Source: Euglena gracilis
Taxonomy: Eukaryota > Euglenida > Euglenophyceae > Euglenales
Reading direction: 5' to 3'
DNA: 64,000 nucleotides
Assembly: GCA_039621445.1 (NCBI GenBank)
Contig: CP154956.1
Coordinates: 27,472,667 to 27,536,666, forward strand
The notes beneath the pieces were generated by a model. It saw nothing but the letters and a program-made list of their open reading frames with translations, had not been told where the DNA came from and ran no database searches. Position 1 is the stretch's first letter; each line of letters opens with the position of its first letter. A program made the translations under genes and the position numbers. Positions 22,450 through 33,412 of the stretch are shown piece after piece.

Positions 22450-23100
22450 ACGGTAAATCGCGCAAAACCTACTGGATCATGCGTCGAAACATGGCTGGGC
22501 CATTCTTAACACCCATGGGGAGTACCGTCCATTGATACAGACCCTTGGATGTCACGAATGCCGTGTACGGTTGGGAATCAGGATGCAAATGCATCTGATG
22601 AAAACCGTCTTCCAGATCAAAGATTGACCACAACCGGTTAGCCGGTTGTCTGGTGACAAATCCTCGATCAGCGGTAACAGGAAGGGGTCATCCTTCGTTT
22701 GGGAGTTCAGGTACCGGTAATCCAGCACCAGTCTCCACTTCTTCTGACCAGACTGGTCAGCGGGTTTGGGCACCAAAAAAGCTTGTGATGTCCACTCGCT
22801 CTTGGAAGGGATAATCCACTTCCGTTGGATGAGATCCTCAATCATCTCGTTGAGAGCCTTTTTGCGTTCACCCGAACAACGGAAGAATTTCTGGTGCATG
22901 GGTATAGCGCCATCCTTAAGCTCAATTTTGCAAACACCAAACGGACCGCGAATCGCGGGGTCGATGCCGCAGGCGTAAACTGGGTTATACAGTACACCGT
23001 GGAATTCGCGAGTAATTCACGCGCAATAGCCAGCAGACTTGGGGTGTTGGTCAGCACTCTCAATGACCGCAGAAATCTGCGCTGAGCGTGTGGCATCCCC
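22450..23100 (-). pseudogene. Reverse transcriptase of Ty3-like element
   Basis: The minus frame 22899-22552 reads ALNEMIEDLIQRKWIIPSKS, EWTSQAFLVPKP and KWRLVLDYRYLNSQTKDDPF, the fingers and first palm motifs. After a frameshift another frame gives the FHQMHLHPDSQPYTAFVTS and LYQWTVLPMGVKNGPAMF segments. Upstream (23100-22900) a conserved lead-in is present (YACGIDPAIRGPFGVCKIEL). The active-site region is damaged. It is decayed but unmistakable. Confidence 0.85.
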
Positions 23101-23209
23101 ATTGGTACCGAAGTATCTGGGCACACGCAAATAGGATATTCCGAATGCGTCGAAGAAACAAACACAAAAAAATGATTTCATTAACAGGTAGTAATAATAT
23201 ACCACAAAA

Positions 23210-23539
23210 TTACTCAAATAGTGGTACATCAGCGGGAAAATCCCACCAATGGAAACACACATAGGATAGTTGGTGAAACCAATCCGCATTTGGATTGACG
23301 GGTATGAGGAGAGCACCTCGCGCTTCATCGCGGAGGATTTTCTCCACCACATCCCGCATAAGTTTTGGGGGAGGGTGCATCCACAGCACCGTATCACCCC
23401 AAAATTTAAGAAATGTGTTGGAATGTCGCGACCAATATCGTGACAATCGCACATGTGCTTTGGACGAAAACACATCAATTTCAAACGGCAAATCAAACGA
23501 ATCAGCCAGAACCGCAATTTTGCTGAACCATTCCGCCAA
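23210..23539 (-). CDS. Accessory domain between protease and RT, DIRS-like
   Basis: The 109-codon frame reads FEIDVFSSKAHVRLSRYWS, TVLWMHPPPKLMRDVVEKIL, ARGALLIPVNPNADWFHQL. This follows, block by block, the domain after RNase H in the DIRS element here (TDLFASPGNKKLPQFVARWP, LYANPPWSVIQKFL, KVLMVTPYWDSATWWPQL). DIRS elements carry a methyltransferase-like region at that point. The NPPW signature is HPPP here. Ty3 elements normally have only a short linker between protease and RT, so this is unusual. The frame is part of a decayed polyprotein. Confidence 0.55.
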   Translation of the reverse strand: MAEWFSKIAVLADSFDLPFEIDVFSSKAHVRLSRYWSRHSNTFLKFWGDTVLWMHPPPKLMRDVVEKILRDEARGALLIPVNPNADWFHQLSYVCFHWWDFPADVPLFE

Positions 23540-24429
23540 AATACGGCACTGACCAAAATTGCGTGTGTGCGTTGACCTGGTTCACGGGTTGAAGAGCACT
23601 AACGCAATTCAGGTATACGCAAACATAGCTCAAGGATGTGTCATCCACACTCCCAAGGGGCACTCCCAAGGGTTGATGGGTTGGCTGCGTGAATACTCAG
23701 TCCATATCATGCCAGATTGAGGTGGGGGATGTGTGTGACACGAATTCCGCGGTCCCAAACAACAGGGCAATACCTCGTTGTTGGAGCACTTGATGTACGG
23801 TCGCACATTGCGAACCGCAACGTATGGGTACGCGAAATCGGGATTAGTGTTGGTGTTTGAACTAAACATCCACAATCGAAGTCTGGCTGGGCGGAAATTC
23901 CCCTACAGTGCACACATTGGAAGGAAGTGTCGGAGTAGCGGTCCTGGTCGCACATGTTGGTCTGGTGGGGGTGTGTGTAAAAGTTGGGATGCGCTTTTGT
24001 AGCTGCTGGGGGGGTGTACAGATGTATCTGAAAGCGATACATCTGGTGGAAAACAGGGTATTGGTGCAGCTGGGCGACTACTCGACACCGTACGTACTTC
24101 AGGCCTTTGGGCTTTCGTCTTGTATCCCAGTGGAACGGTGGGGGGTACCGCCATTCGCTTGCCCTGCCTCATGGGAAACGATGGTGGTGTGTCAATGGGC
24201 AGGGGATGGACTTTCTCGGTACACCCGGTGTGGAAATCGTTGGTAGGTGTGGTTGGTAACGGGATAAAATATTGGAAAAGGTGTGGAAAAATTGGTGGTC
24301 GTCGCGGTTGACGCCACAGGTAATGAAGGTTTGGGGGTCAATGAAGAAAATGGTGATGTGCGCAAACCGTGGGAGTGGCAATCCACTACCAGCCGGTGCG
24401 GACGTTAAAAGTGGTAGCCCATAATTACG

Positions 24430-24810
24430 TCAGAACCATGGATTCCAGATTCGTATCGCCAGGTATCCGGAAAGTCTTGCGGTCGGGGGGGGTGAGTGCT
24501 GCTTGGGGATGAGGGGTACGACTATGTCCAAAAGGCATCCCAAGTCACCATCGCACATAGGGGTGTTGTCAGCCGTCGTAATTTTTATCGGCTTCTTGGC
24601 TTTCACCAAGAGAGGGGTTGGTATCAACCCGAACCGAAAAAGCAGTGCAATGCGACAACCAGTGTCAAAAAGAATTTTGACTTTTGCACAAAAATTTTGG
24701 ATTTGATTTCCGCTTGGACCAAAAGTTCCATGGGAGGTAACAAAAGTGAAGGGTCTGGCAAAAATACGTTTTCTTGCCAGCTTTCCCATGAACCCTTTCC
24801 TACTTTGCAC
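24430..24810 (-). pseudogene. Retropepsin-type protease of Ty3-like element
   Basis: The frame contains an aspartic protease active-site motif in VKILFDTGCRIALLFRFGLI (usual DTGA/S). It is followed by KPIKITTADNTPMCDGDLGC and DIVVPLIPK, matching the flap and strand arrangement of Ty3 proteases. The downstream half of the domain is not continuous. Confidence 0.7.
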
Positions 24811-25565
24811 AAAATTCCGAGCGGAAAGTTGGAGTGGGGGGTGGGGGACCCGAAAATTTTCCGGGTACCGACCAGAAAGGCAGATCGGCAGGGGGGGTAG
24901 GGTTGATCAGGTCCTACCTCCATCTCTTTCATCCGCCCAGAGGTCCATGCCCTCGGACCTCTGGCTCCCCTACTCCAGGTCCGAACCGGCCGAATAGCCG
25001 GCTATGGGCCTTTTAGAGGTATAATCGGAATTCAACGTGCGCACCGACATGCGGGCCTCGTCGAAATTGGTATCCGTGGTTTCATCCCCCTCCCTGCCCG
25101 AAGCCGGGGCGTCATCTTCCAAACAAGATATCTTGAAACCGACTTTATGGCGATTTGAGGAGAGACCCTTGTCACCGCGATTCATACTGCGATGACTTTG
25201 GCCAGGGCGGGGAGAACAAGAACGCGGACATTTGGATGAGTGGTGATCACTCGATACACAAAGCGATTTGTGTCGCGATTCTGGGTAACGGGGGATCGGT
25301 TTCCCTATTTCCTGTCAAACCTTCGTGGGGAGCAGGTATCCCGTCGACCATGACCGGTGTATCGGGGTTTTCCTGATGAGGTTCGCGAAGAGGATGATCT
25401 GCTTCGCGAACGCGATCGCGATGTCTCGCGACAAGCATCACGCTTCTTCCCATGGGCACCGGGTGACCTACCCCGAGGGGTACTGTGTTTCCGCTCACCA
25501 GATGACCGTGAATTGCCCGATTGGCTTGAAAACGCGGAGGAACCCGAACACCGTGATGAGGTCGC

Positions 25566-27271
25566 GCCTCGCGGACTCTGAATACGCTTTCGCGCTTCAG
25601 GATTTGGGCATTCTCAAGACATATGTCCCGATTTGTTGCACAAAAAGCACACTTTATCCGTGGCTTGGTCCAAAGAACGCGGGTATCGCGTTTTCGATCC
25701 CGTGTTTGGTGAAGTGGGTGAAACCGGTGATTTTCGCAATGCGTTCACCGAACCAGCCGGTAATCCAGCGGTTGGGTGTGCTTTAAACGCCGATTGAATC
25801 TGACCAAGAAGCTGTGATATCTTCAACTGCTTGCAAACATAGTTCCAACGTTGGTCAAGAGTCATTGAATGACCAGCCAACTCCTCGCGGTGGATAGTCT
25901 TGATGAGGCTAGGCGTGAAATGCATAAGAACAGCGTCAAACTGTTCGCGCATTTGCTTTTCACTGAGTTCACCCACTTCAGCGGCAAGTCCTAACCGTTT
26001 GGCATACCAAAGGTCAATGGACTTCCACTTGTGATCGGGTGGGGCGCATTGCCGCCACTTGGTCTCTAGGGCAATCCTACCGACCAAATTTGAACTGGTG
26101 GAAGCGTATTGCTCCACCAGGTCATCAAAGGAAAGCGCGGTAGTGAATCACAGGTTTTCGTGTGCGCTCCTTCTCATCCCTTGGGAGGCAATCGATGAGT
26201 TCCATCTTGATCACCTCCGGGTTTGTTTCCCGGTTGGTCCTTTCTATGCCCAATGGTATTCCCAGTCCCTGAAAAACTGTCTCCATCCCACTGGGGTTTC
26301 ACCTTATTCGTGATTGCGATGGTGCCCTTGAAGTCTTTCTGATAAACCCATGGACCCTCGGTGGTATTCCGCGGTTTTACGATCGAGCACCAAGCGTATC
26401 CTTTCCGGATTATTGTCGGAATCGCGAAATTTCTGGTGAAGGTGAATCCTGGTACCTGAAATCCGGTCGCAAACCCTGTTGGTCACCCGTAATACGGGGG
26501 ACTCTCCGGTGTGGGGGTATGTCGCGCATGCAACATGTGGCCCACTCCCGGTGTACGGGTTTGACTCATTCCGCGCACAAGCATGTAATGTTGGATTTCT
26601 TGGTGGAGACTAGGCGGAATCGCAGTGTTTTCCGAAATTCGGTTCCAGTAATGGGAAATTCATCCGAAAACTGGGTTTGGGTTGTGGGCAAGGCCAATGG
26701 TGGCACAATTCGCGGAAACGCGGGTTGTGACACTCGGGACACGGGTGGTGGTGTTGCATGTGCATCTGGAGTCGTGTTATGGAAACGCGGCTCCGGAACA
26801 TTTGGCGTATCTTCGGCAATGCATACTGCCAAATTACGGTGTGAAACCCGTTGGTTGGATTCATTGTCCAAACCCACAGACAAATCATGCACACTCCGCA
26901 ACAAGCTGGAGTTGGCCGCAAATACGGTCAACCTCATCCTCCAGAGCACGAATACGCTTGCGGTAACGGGAGATATCATCGAAAACCGGAATCATTTCGG
27001 AAATTCCGGTGACATCTTGGACAACTTTCCCGTGAGACTCATCCAATAATTGGAGTTGTCCCGTTAATGCTTTTACAGCATTTGAGAGAATTTGCAAAGG
27101 TGGTGTCACCTTGGTTGGTGTGGTGGTGGGTGCAACCGGTGAAGTGTTATCCGACAACGCGGTTGTGGTACCCAGAGGCGAATTTCTGGGTTGTGGCTTA
27201 TCCAACAACGCAGAAATTAGCTCATCCAACCTGGTAATCTGACCTTGCGTGGATCGGGCATTACGATTCAC
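25566..27271 (-). pseudogene. gag C-terminal half with zinc knuckle
   Basis: The frame 27271-26885 is coiled-coil rich (GQITRLDELISALL, ILSNAVKALTGQLQLLDES, RKRIRALEDEVDRICGQ). The frame 26117-25614 is capsid-like (WYAKRLGLAAEVGELSEKQM, REELAGHSMTLDQRWNYVCK). It ends in a CCHC zinc knuckle (CFLCNKSGHMS, then a stop, then EC) whose last cysteine lies beyond a premature stop at about 25611-25613. Between them 26.0-26.9 kb is frameshifted. It continues the gag at 27.5-28.6 kb. Confidence 0.75.
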
Positions 27272-27490
27272 CGATTCCTCAAGCCGTAATGGGCTGTAGC
27301 AGAAATCTTAAAAGGTTTCCCAATTACAAGTGAGCACTTTGTCAGAAAACGCTTTGAAATCAGGGTTCTCGGTAACCTGGGAACTTGAACGTGCAGGAAG
27401 AGACTGCGTTTCCGTCACTTTGGTAGGCACCGATGCATACCGGGTGTAGAGTTCACCAATAGCAGTTTGAATACCGCTAATGTCCGGAAC

Positions 27491-28617
27491 TCAGTGAGAA
27501 AGCACGGAATAGCTTTGTTGCAAGCCCGCAATGGCCGAGTTAATCCCGCCAATGTCGGATTGCAACTGCAACTGCAGGGAATCCTGCCGTTGTGCTACTT
27601 CCGCGACTTTCGCGCCCAGGTTGGATAATCCAACCAGATTCGCGTCACAATAGCAGGTTTTCTGCTCCAAATGGGAGAGTCGCTCCCCCAACTGCCACAC
27701 ATACATGTGGGGAGCAAAATTCTTGTTTGCTTGTGACTGGAATTGTCGAAACTTCTCCGTTTCATCGCACAGCTGCATAATGCGGTGATGTGATTCATGG
27801 AAAGTTGCGGATAGGGTGGTGAAATGGTCCATAGACACAAATCCACCACTGCTGGTTGTTGCAGACGAGTAATCTCGTGCATGCAACTGTTGTTGCAAAT
27901 GCAACAACGTGGATGAACCGGACTCCATTTGTCCCGATAGCCGTTATAGGGAGCCATGTAAGTGCAGAAACTTGCAGTCATTCCGCGTTTCCGCTTCATG
28001 AAGCATTCACTAATTTTCCGGAAGTTTGGCGGGAGTTGTTGGCACATTTTATCAAAGGATTCCCAAACGTTTGCAAGGTCAATACCTGCACTTTCGAAAT
28101 TCCTCTGGCAGTATTTGCCAACTTCCTGCAAGTAATTCCAGCAGTATTCCAGCTGGGTGAAGACATATTTCTGGTTGTCCTCATCAAACTGAAGCACTTT
28201 GTTCAGTGCGGTTGCACAGTCTGCAACGCATTGTTGCACATGGTTGAACTGCCTCACAAGAGGGTGATCCCCTGGAAGCCGAGAAATGATATCCTGCACA
28301 TCCTCAGCAGTGATGGGCTCCCCAGTGCCCTTCCCATAGCCATCCATGAGTTGGGATGTACCAGAGAATACCGGTACCACTAGGCGAGTCTCCGGCTGCG
28401 AAGGTAGTGCGGGATAGCACCCAAGATCGGGTGGTGATGACAAAGCTCTGTAAGGGCTTGCCGGTGGGAGAACGGGTGGTGGTTGAAAGAGAAAGAAGCA
28501 CGGGGTCTCTAGCCCACCATCACCAGAGTAGCCCCGTGGCGGAATCGCCACGGGTCTCTCCGGTGTGCGCAGATGCACCGTTGCCGCAGACAGAGGCGAA
28601 TTCCCCCGTTGTTGCAA
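27491..28617 (-). pseudogene. gag N-terminal half of minus-strand Ty3-like element
   Basis: Two overlapping frames (28617-27595 and 27928-27491) match the plus-strand gag at 9.5-10.75 kb. Shared blocks include EDVQDIISRLPGDHPLVRQ, NHVQQCVADCATALNKVLQF and SMDHFTTLSATFHESHHRI. A frameshift near 28000 separates them. Reading continues past the stop at 27491 into SGIQTAIGELYTRYASVPT, so this and the downstream gag half belong to one element. Confidence 0.8.
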
Positions 28618-29050
28618 GAAGTGAGTGCGGAAGAAGCCGTATTGGCCTCTGAAGCCAATGATGTGGAGGGCTCATCGTCGACCACTGTCAATGATGACAA
28701 ATGTTGCAATTGTGACAATTGAACCAATTGTGCCTCATCGGCGTGGGAACTGGAAGCACTTTCACTTTCAAAAGCTTCCAATCCCCTGTTTCTTGGTCAA
28801 TGTCTTGGAATGATGCCTGCAATAAGGCATAATTGATTTGATGGTTGGTGCCTGTGCTTTGCTTCTTTCTGATGGCAAAAACAACAAAAAATCACAAAAC
28901 AAGCAGTTGTGCAGGCACCAGAGGGGCTGTAACGGGTAATACCGTACAGAGCCTTCCGCAGCCCGGTCATCTGCTTAGTCGTTAACTAGAAGCCGGGAGC
29001 TGACGCTGCGACCGTGTAATAACGGTGCAGGGGCTCTTCGCTGCCAGTCA

Positions 29051-29077
29051 GCGTAGGATCGAACCAATCTGCTACCA
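29051..29077 (-). promoter_or_regulatory. Primer-binding site of minus-strand element
   Basis: On the minus strand TGGTAGCAGATTGGTTCG starts two bases after the LTR end (29080). It is the same initiator-Met-type site as at 9243. Confidence 0.75.
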
Positions 29078-29079
29078 AG

Positions 29080-29385
29080 TGTACGTCTGATTCCCAATTC
29101 TTCTTCCCAAATTCTCAAAAGCCTTCGCTTTCGCCTTGGCGCACCTACTTGGGAACTGAAAATAAGAGTAACAGAAAAAAACTTTTTGAGACTTCACCAC
29201 ACGGCAAGAAGCAAAGAACAGGGAAGGAACCAAAAGGAAAAGAGAGTTGAGGTTTATATACAAATGTATAAAGAAGAATGCCACCTGTGGAGAGAGAAGG
29301 GGCACCCATTAGGAAATCCTAATAGGATCTGCTTCCATCCTAACTTCCTCATCGGAAGTGGACAGAAGCATACGCCTGGTACACA
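29080..29385 (-). mobile_element. 5' LTR of minus-strand Ty3-like element
   Basis: Read on the minus strand it begins TGTGTACCAGGCGTATG and ends CAGACGTACA. A TATA-like motif (TTGTATATAAACC) lies near 29260. It starts the minus-strand element whose gag-to-chromodomain order runs down to 19902. No matching minus-orientation 3' LTR is present in the window. Confidence 0.85.
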
Positions 29386-29409
29386 TCGGTACACACATGT
29401 CGTAAGGGG

Positions 29410-30004
29410 AATTGGAGGAGTTACGATGACCCAAAAACTTGCTACTGGAATCGGCATCGGAGTGTTTCACGTGCAAAGCATGCCGGGAAGGAGTTTGTAC
29501 ACGACTACCGCCAGTGCAAGTGGGTCAGAAAATCCAGAGAGGAAATCCAGAATACGTCTGCCAAGGAACCAGCCCCGAGGGGGGGGTCCCCTCCCCAATG
29601 GCCTGAGTAGGGGGGTCACAGCCCCGAGAGGGCAGGCTGTGTAAACCCGAGTCCCTCAGAGGGTGCGAGCGAGGTGCAGCGGGGGGGACGGAGTTTTTTA
29701 GCCGTGACTCCCAGTGGGGCGGGGGGGGGGGCACACTGTCGGGGGCTTCCAGTTTGTCCGGCACGCGAGTCATCCGGGCCCCAGGTTGAAGGACGAACTT
29801 TTGCACCTACGGGCGGTGGGACGCGCAGCGGAAGGGGTTCAGCCTTCAGTCATGGTGCTGATCGACACCGGTGCGCAAGTAAGCCTGGTGCGAAAAGGGT
29901 TGATTCCAGAAGAGTGTCGATGGTATGGGTTTCCGCACCCCGCCTCCCTTTGGCCGGTGAAGGGTAGAAGTTTCTGGGAGAAACTTTTGAGTAGCGGGAT
30001 GTGA
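29410..30004 (+). pseudogene. Protease-bearing retroelement remnant
   Basis: Plus-strand frames carry a basic gag-like tail near 29480-29560 and then, at 29714-30004, a frame with SVMVLIDTGAQVSLVRKGLI. This is a retroviral-type aspartic protease active-site motif, DTGA. The frame stops 155 bases before the DIRS element. It is a different protease from that at 24.4-24.8 kb and on the opposite strand, so a third LTR-element family is represented. Confidence 0.65.
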
Positions 30005-30159
30005 GGGGGGTTCCGGGAAACCCACGTGCGCCCGGAGTGCGGCCCCATTAATGCGGAAAGATACTCGCCGGCGGCGCTTTGCGTACTGTGTGGGTTTCCC
30101 ATTTCCCATATACCATTGTTTGTTTTTATCTATTGGCTGGGAGTTTGATATATTATTGG

Positions 30160-30284
30160 ACACCTCGGGCTCCGCACTTTGCCATTGTGAGGCCATGCCT
30201 TGCTCGCCGGCGGTTTGTTGTGCTTGTTTGGTCTGCTGGGTTAGGCGTCTCCCCTTAGTGCCTTTCTTCGCCGGAGTTGGCTGA
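30160..30284 (+). repeat. DIRS left inverted terminal repeat
   Basis: Bases 30183-30284 pair with 34581-34676 in inverted orientation. The outer part 30160-30193 pairs with 34339-34372. The phrase GCTCGCCGGCGGTTTGTTGT is shared with the right terminus in reverse complement. Confidence 0.85.
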
Positions 30285-30427
30285 TTCCTAATCTTGCCCT
30301 TCGACACGGAAGAAGACAGAAACTTGAAGAACAGAGTCGGAAGAGATCAAGACAATACAACATCAATATTCAGAACCTGTAGAACCTGAAGAATATCAAA
30401 TTCAAGAAAATATTTCAACTTTGACAT

Positions 30428-33412
30428 TTGAAGTCAATGCAGAATGTGGAGAACAAATTGGAATTATCAAGTCGACATCCTGGACACAGTGCAGAACAAG
30501 AAACGCCAGCTGGAGAACTTGGAGATGCGGTTTCAACGTGGCGAACCGTGGCCATCACTTCCCCCCCACACATCTCAGCAGAAAATTTTCAGCAGCAGAC
30601 AGCCACACACCGTGATGGCCATGGACCCTGGCAGACAGTGGGCAAAAAGCCCAGACGACAACGGAAGACATTGGGTACCCAGGGTCAAGACCCATTACAT
30701 TTCAAATTGGGGTGCAGGAAACCTTCAAAATTGGCAGACCCAGCCCAGAGAGCAAAAGCCCCAGCCCACAGAGCAAATGCCCCCAACCCATCAAGATGGA
30801 ACAAGGGACAAGGGGGCCAGTACAACATTGGGAAGCCAGCAGATGGCCCAGTCTGGAGCAGAAGGCCAATCCAAGGGCTATGGCAGCCCACAGGAAGGGG
30901 CAAAAGAGGTATGTACCAACCATCTTTTTCAAATTCAGCCCACAACCCCATTCCAGGGGGGAGGGGGGAGGCCCAGCAACAGGGCTCCCCCAGATTTCAA
31001 TTGGGCATGGCAAGAAGCCAGAACTTACAGCCCCGGCCATGGAGGCCAGAGCAAAAGGGGCTTGGGCCAAGGAAGCCAATCCAAGGGCTATGGCAGCCAC
31101 ACAAGGGGTGGACCTCCAGAGGCCCCCCAGAAGCTAAAGGGCAGCCCCACAGGGGCTTTGTATTTAACACATGCCCAGCCCCAGGAGGAACAGGGGGAAG
31201 GGGAAGGACCCCCACAAGTATTTATTCATCATTCTTCAAATCCCCCAGTGGAATCAAGAAGGGGGGGACCCACAGAGGCCCCCCTATGGTATGGATACCA
31301 ACACCATCATCATCAAGGAGGCCTGATAGGCAAAACAGGGGCAGTAAGCCCTATGGTATGCACTCCAACAACAAGATCCTCCAGAGAGAGAGAGTGAGAA
31401 GAGAGGAGAGTGCATGCACACCCCCCCAGGAAAACTTTCCCTTTTCAAGGGCTCAAGCCCTAGGGGCCCTAAGGGTGCAATGTCCAACACCCCCAGCCCA
31501 GCCCCCCCAAAATCATCTTATCCAGGAAATAAATTCCATGGAGGAGAAATGGGGAGACACTCCCCTCCATCAAAGGTTGCAAAAAAGCTTGAAATGGTGG
31601 ACAAAAAATGCCCCCCCAACAACATGTCAACTCATCAGGGATGGCATTCAACCCCCTTGGGTAAACCCACCAAAATTGTCCACCCACCCAAAAATCAGAG
31701 CAAATTTGAACCTACCCCAAGCAGAAAAAATACTGCTGGATTACGAAAAATCTGGATCCGTACAGAGGGTGAGGGATTCAACCACCCAGCACCTGATCCC
31801 CTGGTTTTTGATTTCAAAACCAGAGGGGGGCCAGACAAAATGGAGATTAATAAGCGATTGCAGGGAAATAAATCAAAGGTTCCACGTGAAACCTTTCAAG
31901 CTGGATCACATCCAGCACATTTTTCCAGTGTTGGAAAAAGGCCACTTGGCATCCAAAATAGACCTAAAGGATGCTTACTTCCACATACCAGTGAGCCAGG
32001 CCCTAAGGCCATTTCTGAGACATCAGGTGGGGGGGCAGACCTGGGAATTCCAGGCAGGCTGTTTTGGCCTAAATATAATGCCCCAAATTTTTATGTCAGT
32101 AATGAAGACATTCGAAAAGCTGTGGAGAAAAAGGGGCATCCAGGTATTTATTTACCTGGACGACATTTTACTGGTGGCCACAACACAAAACATCTTACAA
32201 AATCACCTGAACACAGTCGTCAGGGATTTAATCAAATCAGGGTTCAAAATCAATGTGAAAAAGTCCACCCTCCAGCCCAGCCAAATCGTAAATCATCTTG
32301 GATTTCAACTAAACTTCCAAGAGGGAAGATTACGGGTGCCACCCCAGAAAATAAAAACAGTAAAAAAGGAGCTGGGAAAAATGGTGAAAAAAGCTTACAT
32401 GTCAAAAAGGCAACTGGCTGCCATTTTGGGCCAAATCAGATGCAATCTAATGGCCCTGCCCTTTCTAAGGGCCTTTACGGATGCCCTGGCAAATTTTTTG
32501 GTGGAAAATTCCACAGCCACCTGGGACTCAAAACACCCCATTTCCCAAAGGATAAAGGATCAATTAAGGGAAATAAAAATTCTGCTAGACACCTGGGGGG
32601 GCAGACCCTTCCCCCAAAGTGCAACCAGAGAGTTGCACTCAGACAGCAGCACCCATGCCTGGGGGGGGCTGGACATTCGAACAGGCAAAATTGTGCAGGA
32701 ATTTTGGAGGAAAAACTCCATTTTGCACATAAACGTCAAAGAATTAAGTGCAGCAATAAGCACAGTACAAAGCCTAAGCAAACCAGGAGAAACTGTGTCC
32801 CTATCCGTGGACAATCAAGTAATTTACTATTACTTAACAAAAGGGGGGGGCAGAAAAGACCCCTTCAATTCCATGCTAAGACCCTTTTTCAAATGGTGCA
32901 TGGAGCACAACATAAACCTGCAAGTAAAGTGGGTCCCTTCAAAAGAATGCCTGGCAGATCCCATAAGCAGGTGGGAAATGGACAGGGGGGATTATTCCCT
33001 GGACCCCCAACTTTTTCAATGGCTGAGGCAGCAGTTCAAAAATTACATAAACCTGAAAACAGACCTTTTTGCCTCACCAGGCAACAAAAAACTGCCACAA
33101 TTTGTGGCCAGGTGGCCCCACTGGGAAGCCACAGCAGTGGATGCATTGCAATGCCCACTGGACAACATGGGGGGACTTTATGCAAACCCCCCCTGGTCTG
33201 TAATTCAAAAATTTCTTCCCAGATTAAGAATGTTTCCACAAGCCAAAGTTTTGATGGTCACCCCCTACTGGGATTCAGCCACATGGTGGCCCCAGTTAAT
33301 AAAAATGAAAGTACCAGGGACCCCCTGCCTGAAAATCACCCCCTACATGGGTATGTTCACCAACTGCAGGGGGAAAAAATGCCACCCCCCAGGTGGCCCC
33401 TGCTTTGCATGA
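30428..33412 (+). CDS. DIRS polyprotein: gag-like, RT, RNase H, methyltransferase-like
   Basis: This is a 994-codon uninterrupted ORF. Residues ~1-330 are Pro/Gln/Gly-rich and basic, as in a gag-like leader. RT follows, with WRLISDCREINQRF, KIDLKDAYFHIPV, QAGCFGLNIMPQIF and the catalytic Y-L-D-D at residues 576-579 (FIYLDDILLVATT). RNase H is next: LHSDSSTHAWGGLD with Asp near 739, the Glu in INVKELSAAIST, the Asp in LSVDNQVIYYYL and a terminal Asp in CLADPISRW. A DIRS methyltransferase-like domain ends the protein (DLFASPGNKKLPQF; N920-P-P-W923; VLMVTPYWDSATWWP). All catalytic residues I can judge are present. I chose the first ATG, but a later start is possible. It makes cDNA from element RNA. 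Confidence 0.85.
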   Translation: MKSMQNVENKLELSSRHPGHSAEQETPAGELGDAVSTWRTVAITSPPHISAENFQQQTATHRDGHGPWQTVGKKPRRQRKTLGTQGQDPLHFKLGCRKPSKLADPAQRAKAPAHRANAPNPSRWNKGQGGQYNIGKPADGPVWSRRPIQGLWQPTGRGKRGMYQPSFSNSAHNPIPGGRGEAQQQGSPRFQLGMARSQNLQPRPWRPEQKGLGPRKPIQGLWQPHKGWTSRGPPEAKGQPHRGFVFNTCPAPGGTGGRGRTPTSIYSSFFKSPSGIKKGGTHRGPPMVWIPTPSSSRRPDRQNRGSKPYGMHSNNKILQRERVRREESACTPPQENFPFSRAQALGALRVQCPTPPAQPPQNHLIQEINSMEEKWGDTPLHQRLQKSLKWWTKNAPPTTCQLIRDGIQPPWVNPPKLSTHPKIRANLNLPQAEKILLDYEKSGSVQRVRDSTTQHLIPWFLISKPEGGQTKWRLISDCREINQRFHVKPFKLDHIQHIFPVLEKGHLASKIDLKDAYFHIPVSQALRPFLRHQVGGQTWEFQAGCFGLNIMPQIFMSVMKTFEKLWRKRGIQVFIYLDDILLVATTQNILQNHLNTVVRDLIKSGFKINVKKSTLQPSQIVNHLGFQLNFQEGRLRVPPQKIKTVKKELGKMVKKAYMSKRQLAAILGQIRCNLMALPFLRAFTDALANFLVENSTATWDSKHPISQRIKDQLREIKILLDTWGGRPFPQSATRELHSDSSTHAWGGLDIRTGKIVQEFWRKNSILHINVKELSAAISTVQSLSKPGETVSLSVDNQVIYYYLTKGGGRKDPFNSMLRPFFKWCMEHNINLQVKWVPSKECLADPISRWEMDRGDYSLDPQLFQWLRQQFKNYINLKTDLFASPGNKKLPQFVARWPHWEATAVDALQCPLDNMGGLYANPPWSVIQKFLPRLRMFPQAKVLMVTPYWDSATWWPQLIKMKVPGTPCLKITPYMGMFTNCRGKKCHPPGGPCFA

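Noticed and set aside
17098-29385. One large element with terminal inverted repeats (Polinton-like), since LTRs at its ends face each other
   Set aside because: The outer repeats are ordinary LTRs with a primer site or purine tract, and the interior is a Ty3 gag-pol order. No Polinton DNA polymerase or capsid frames are seen.
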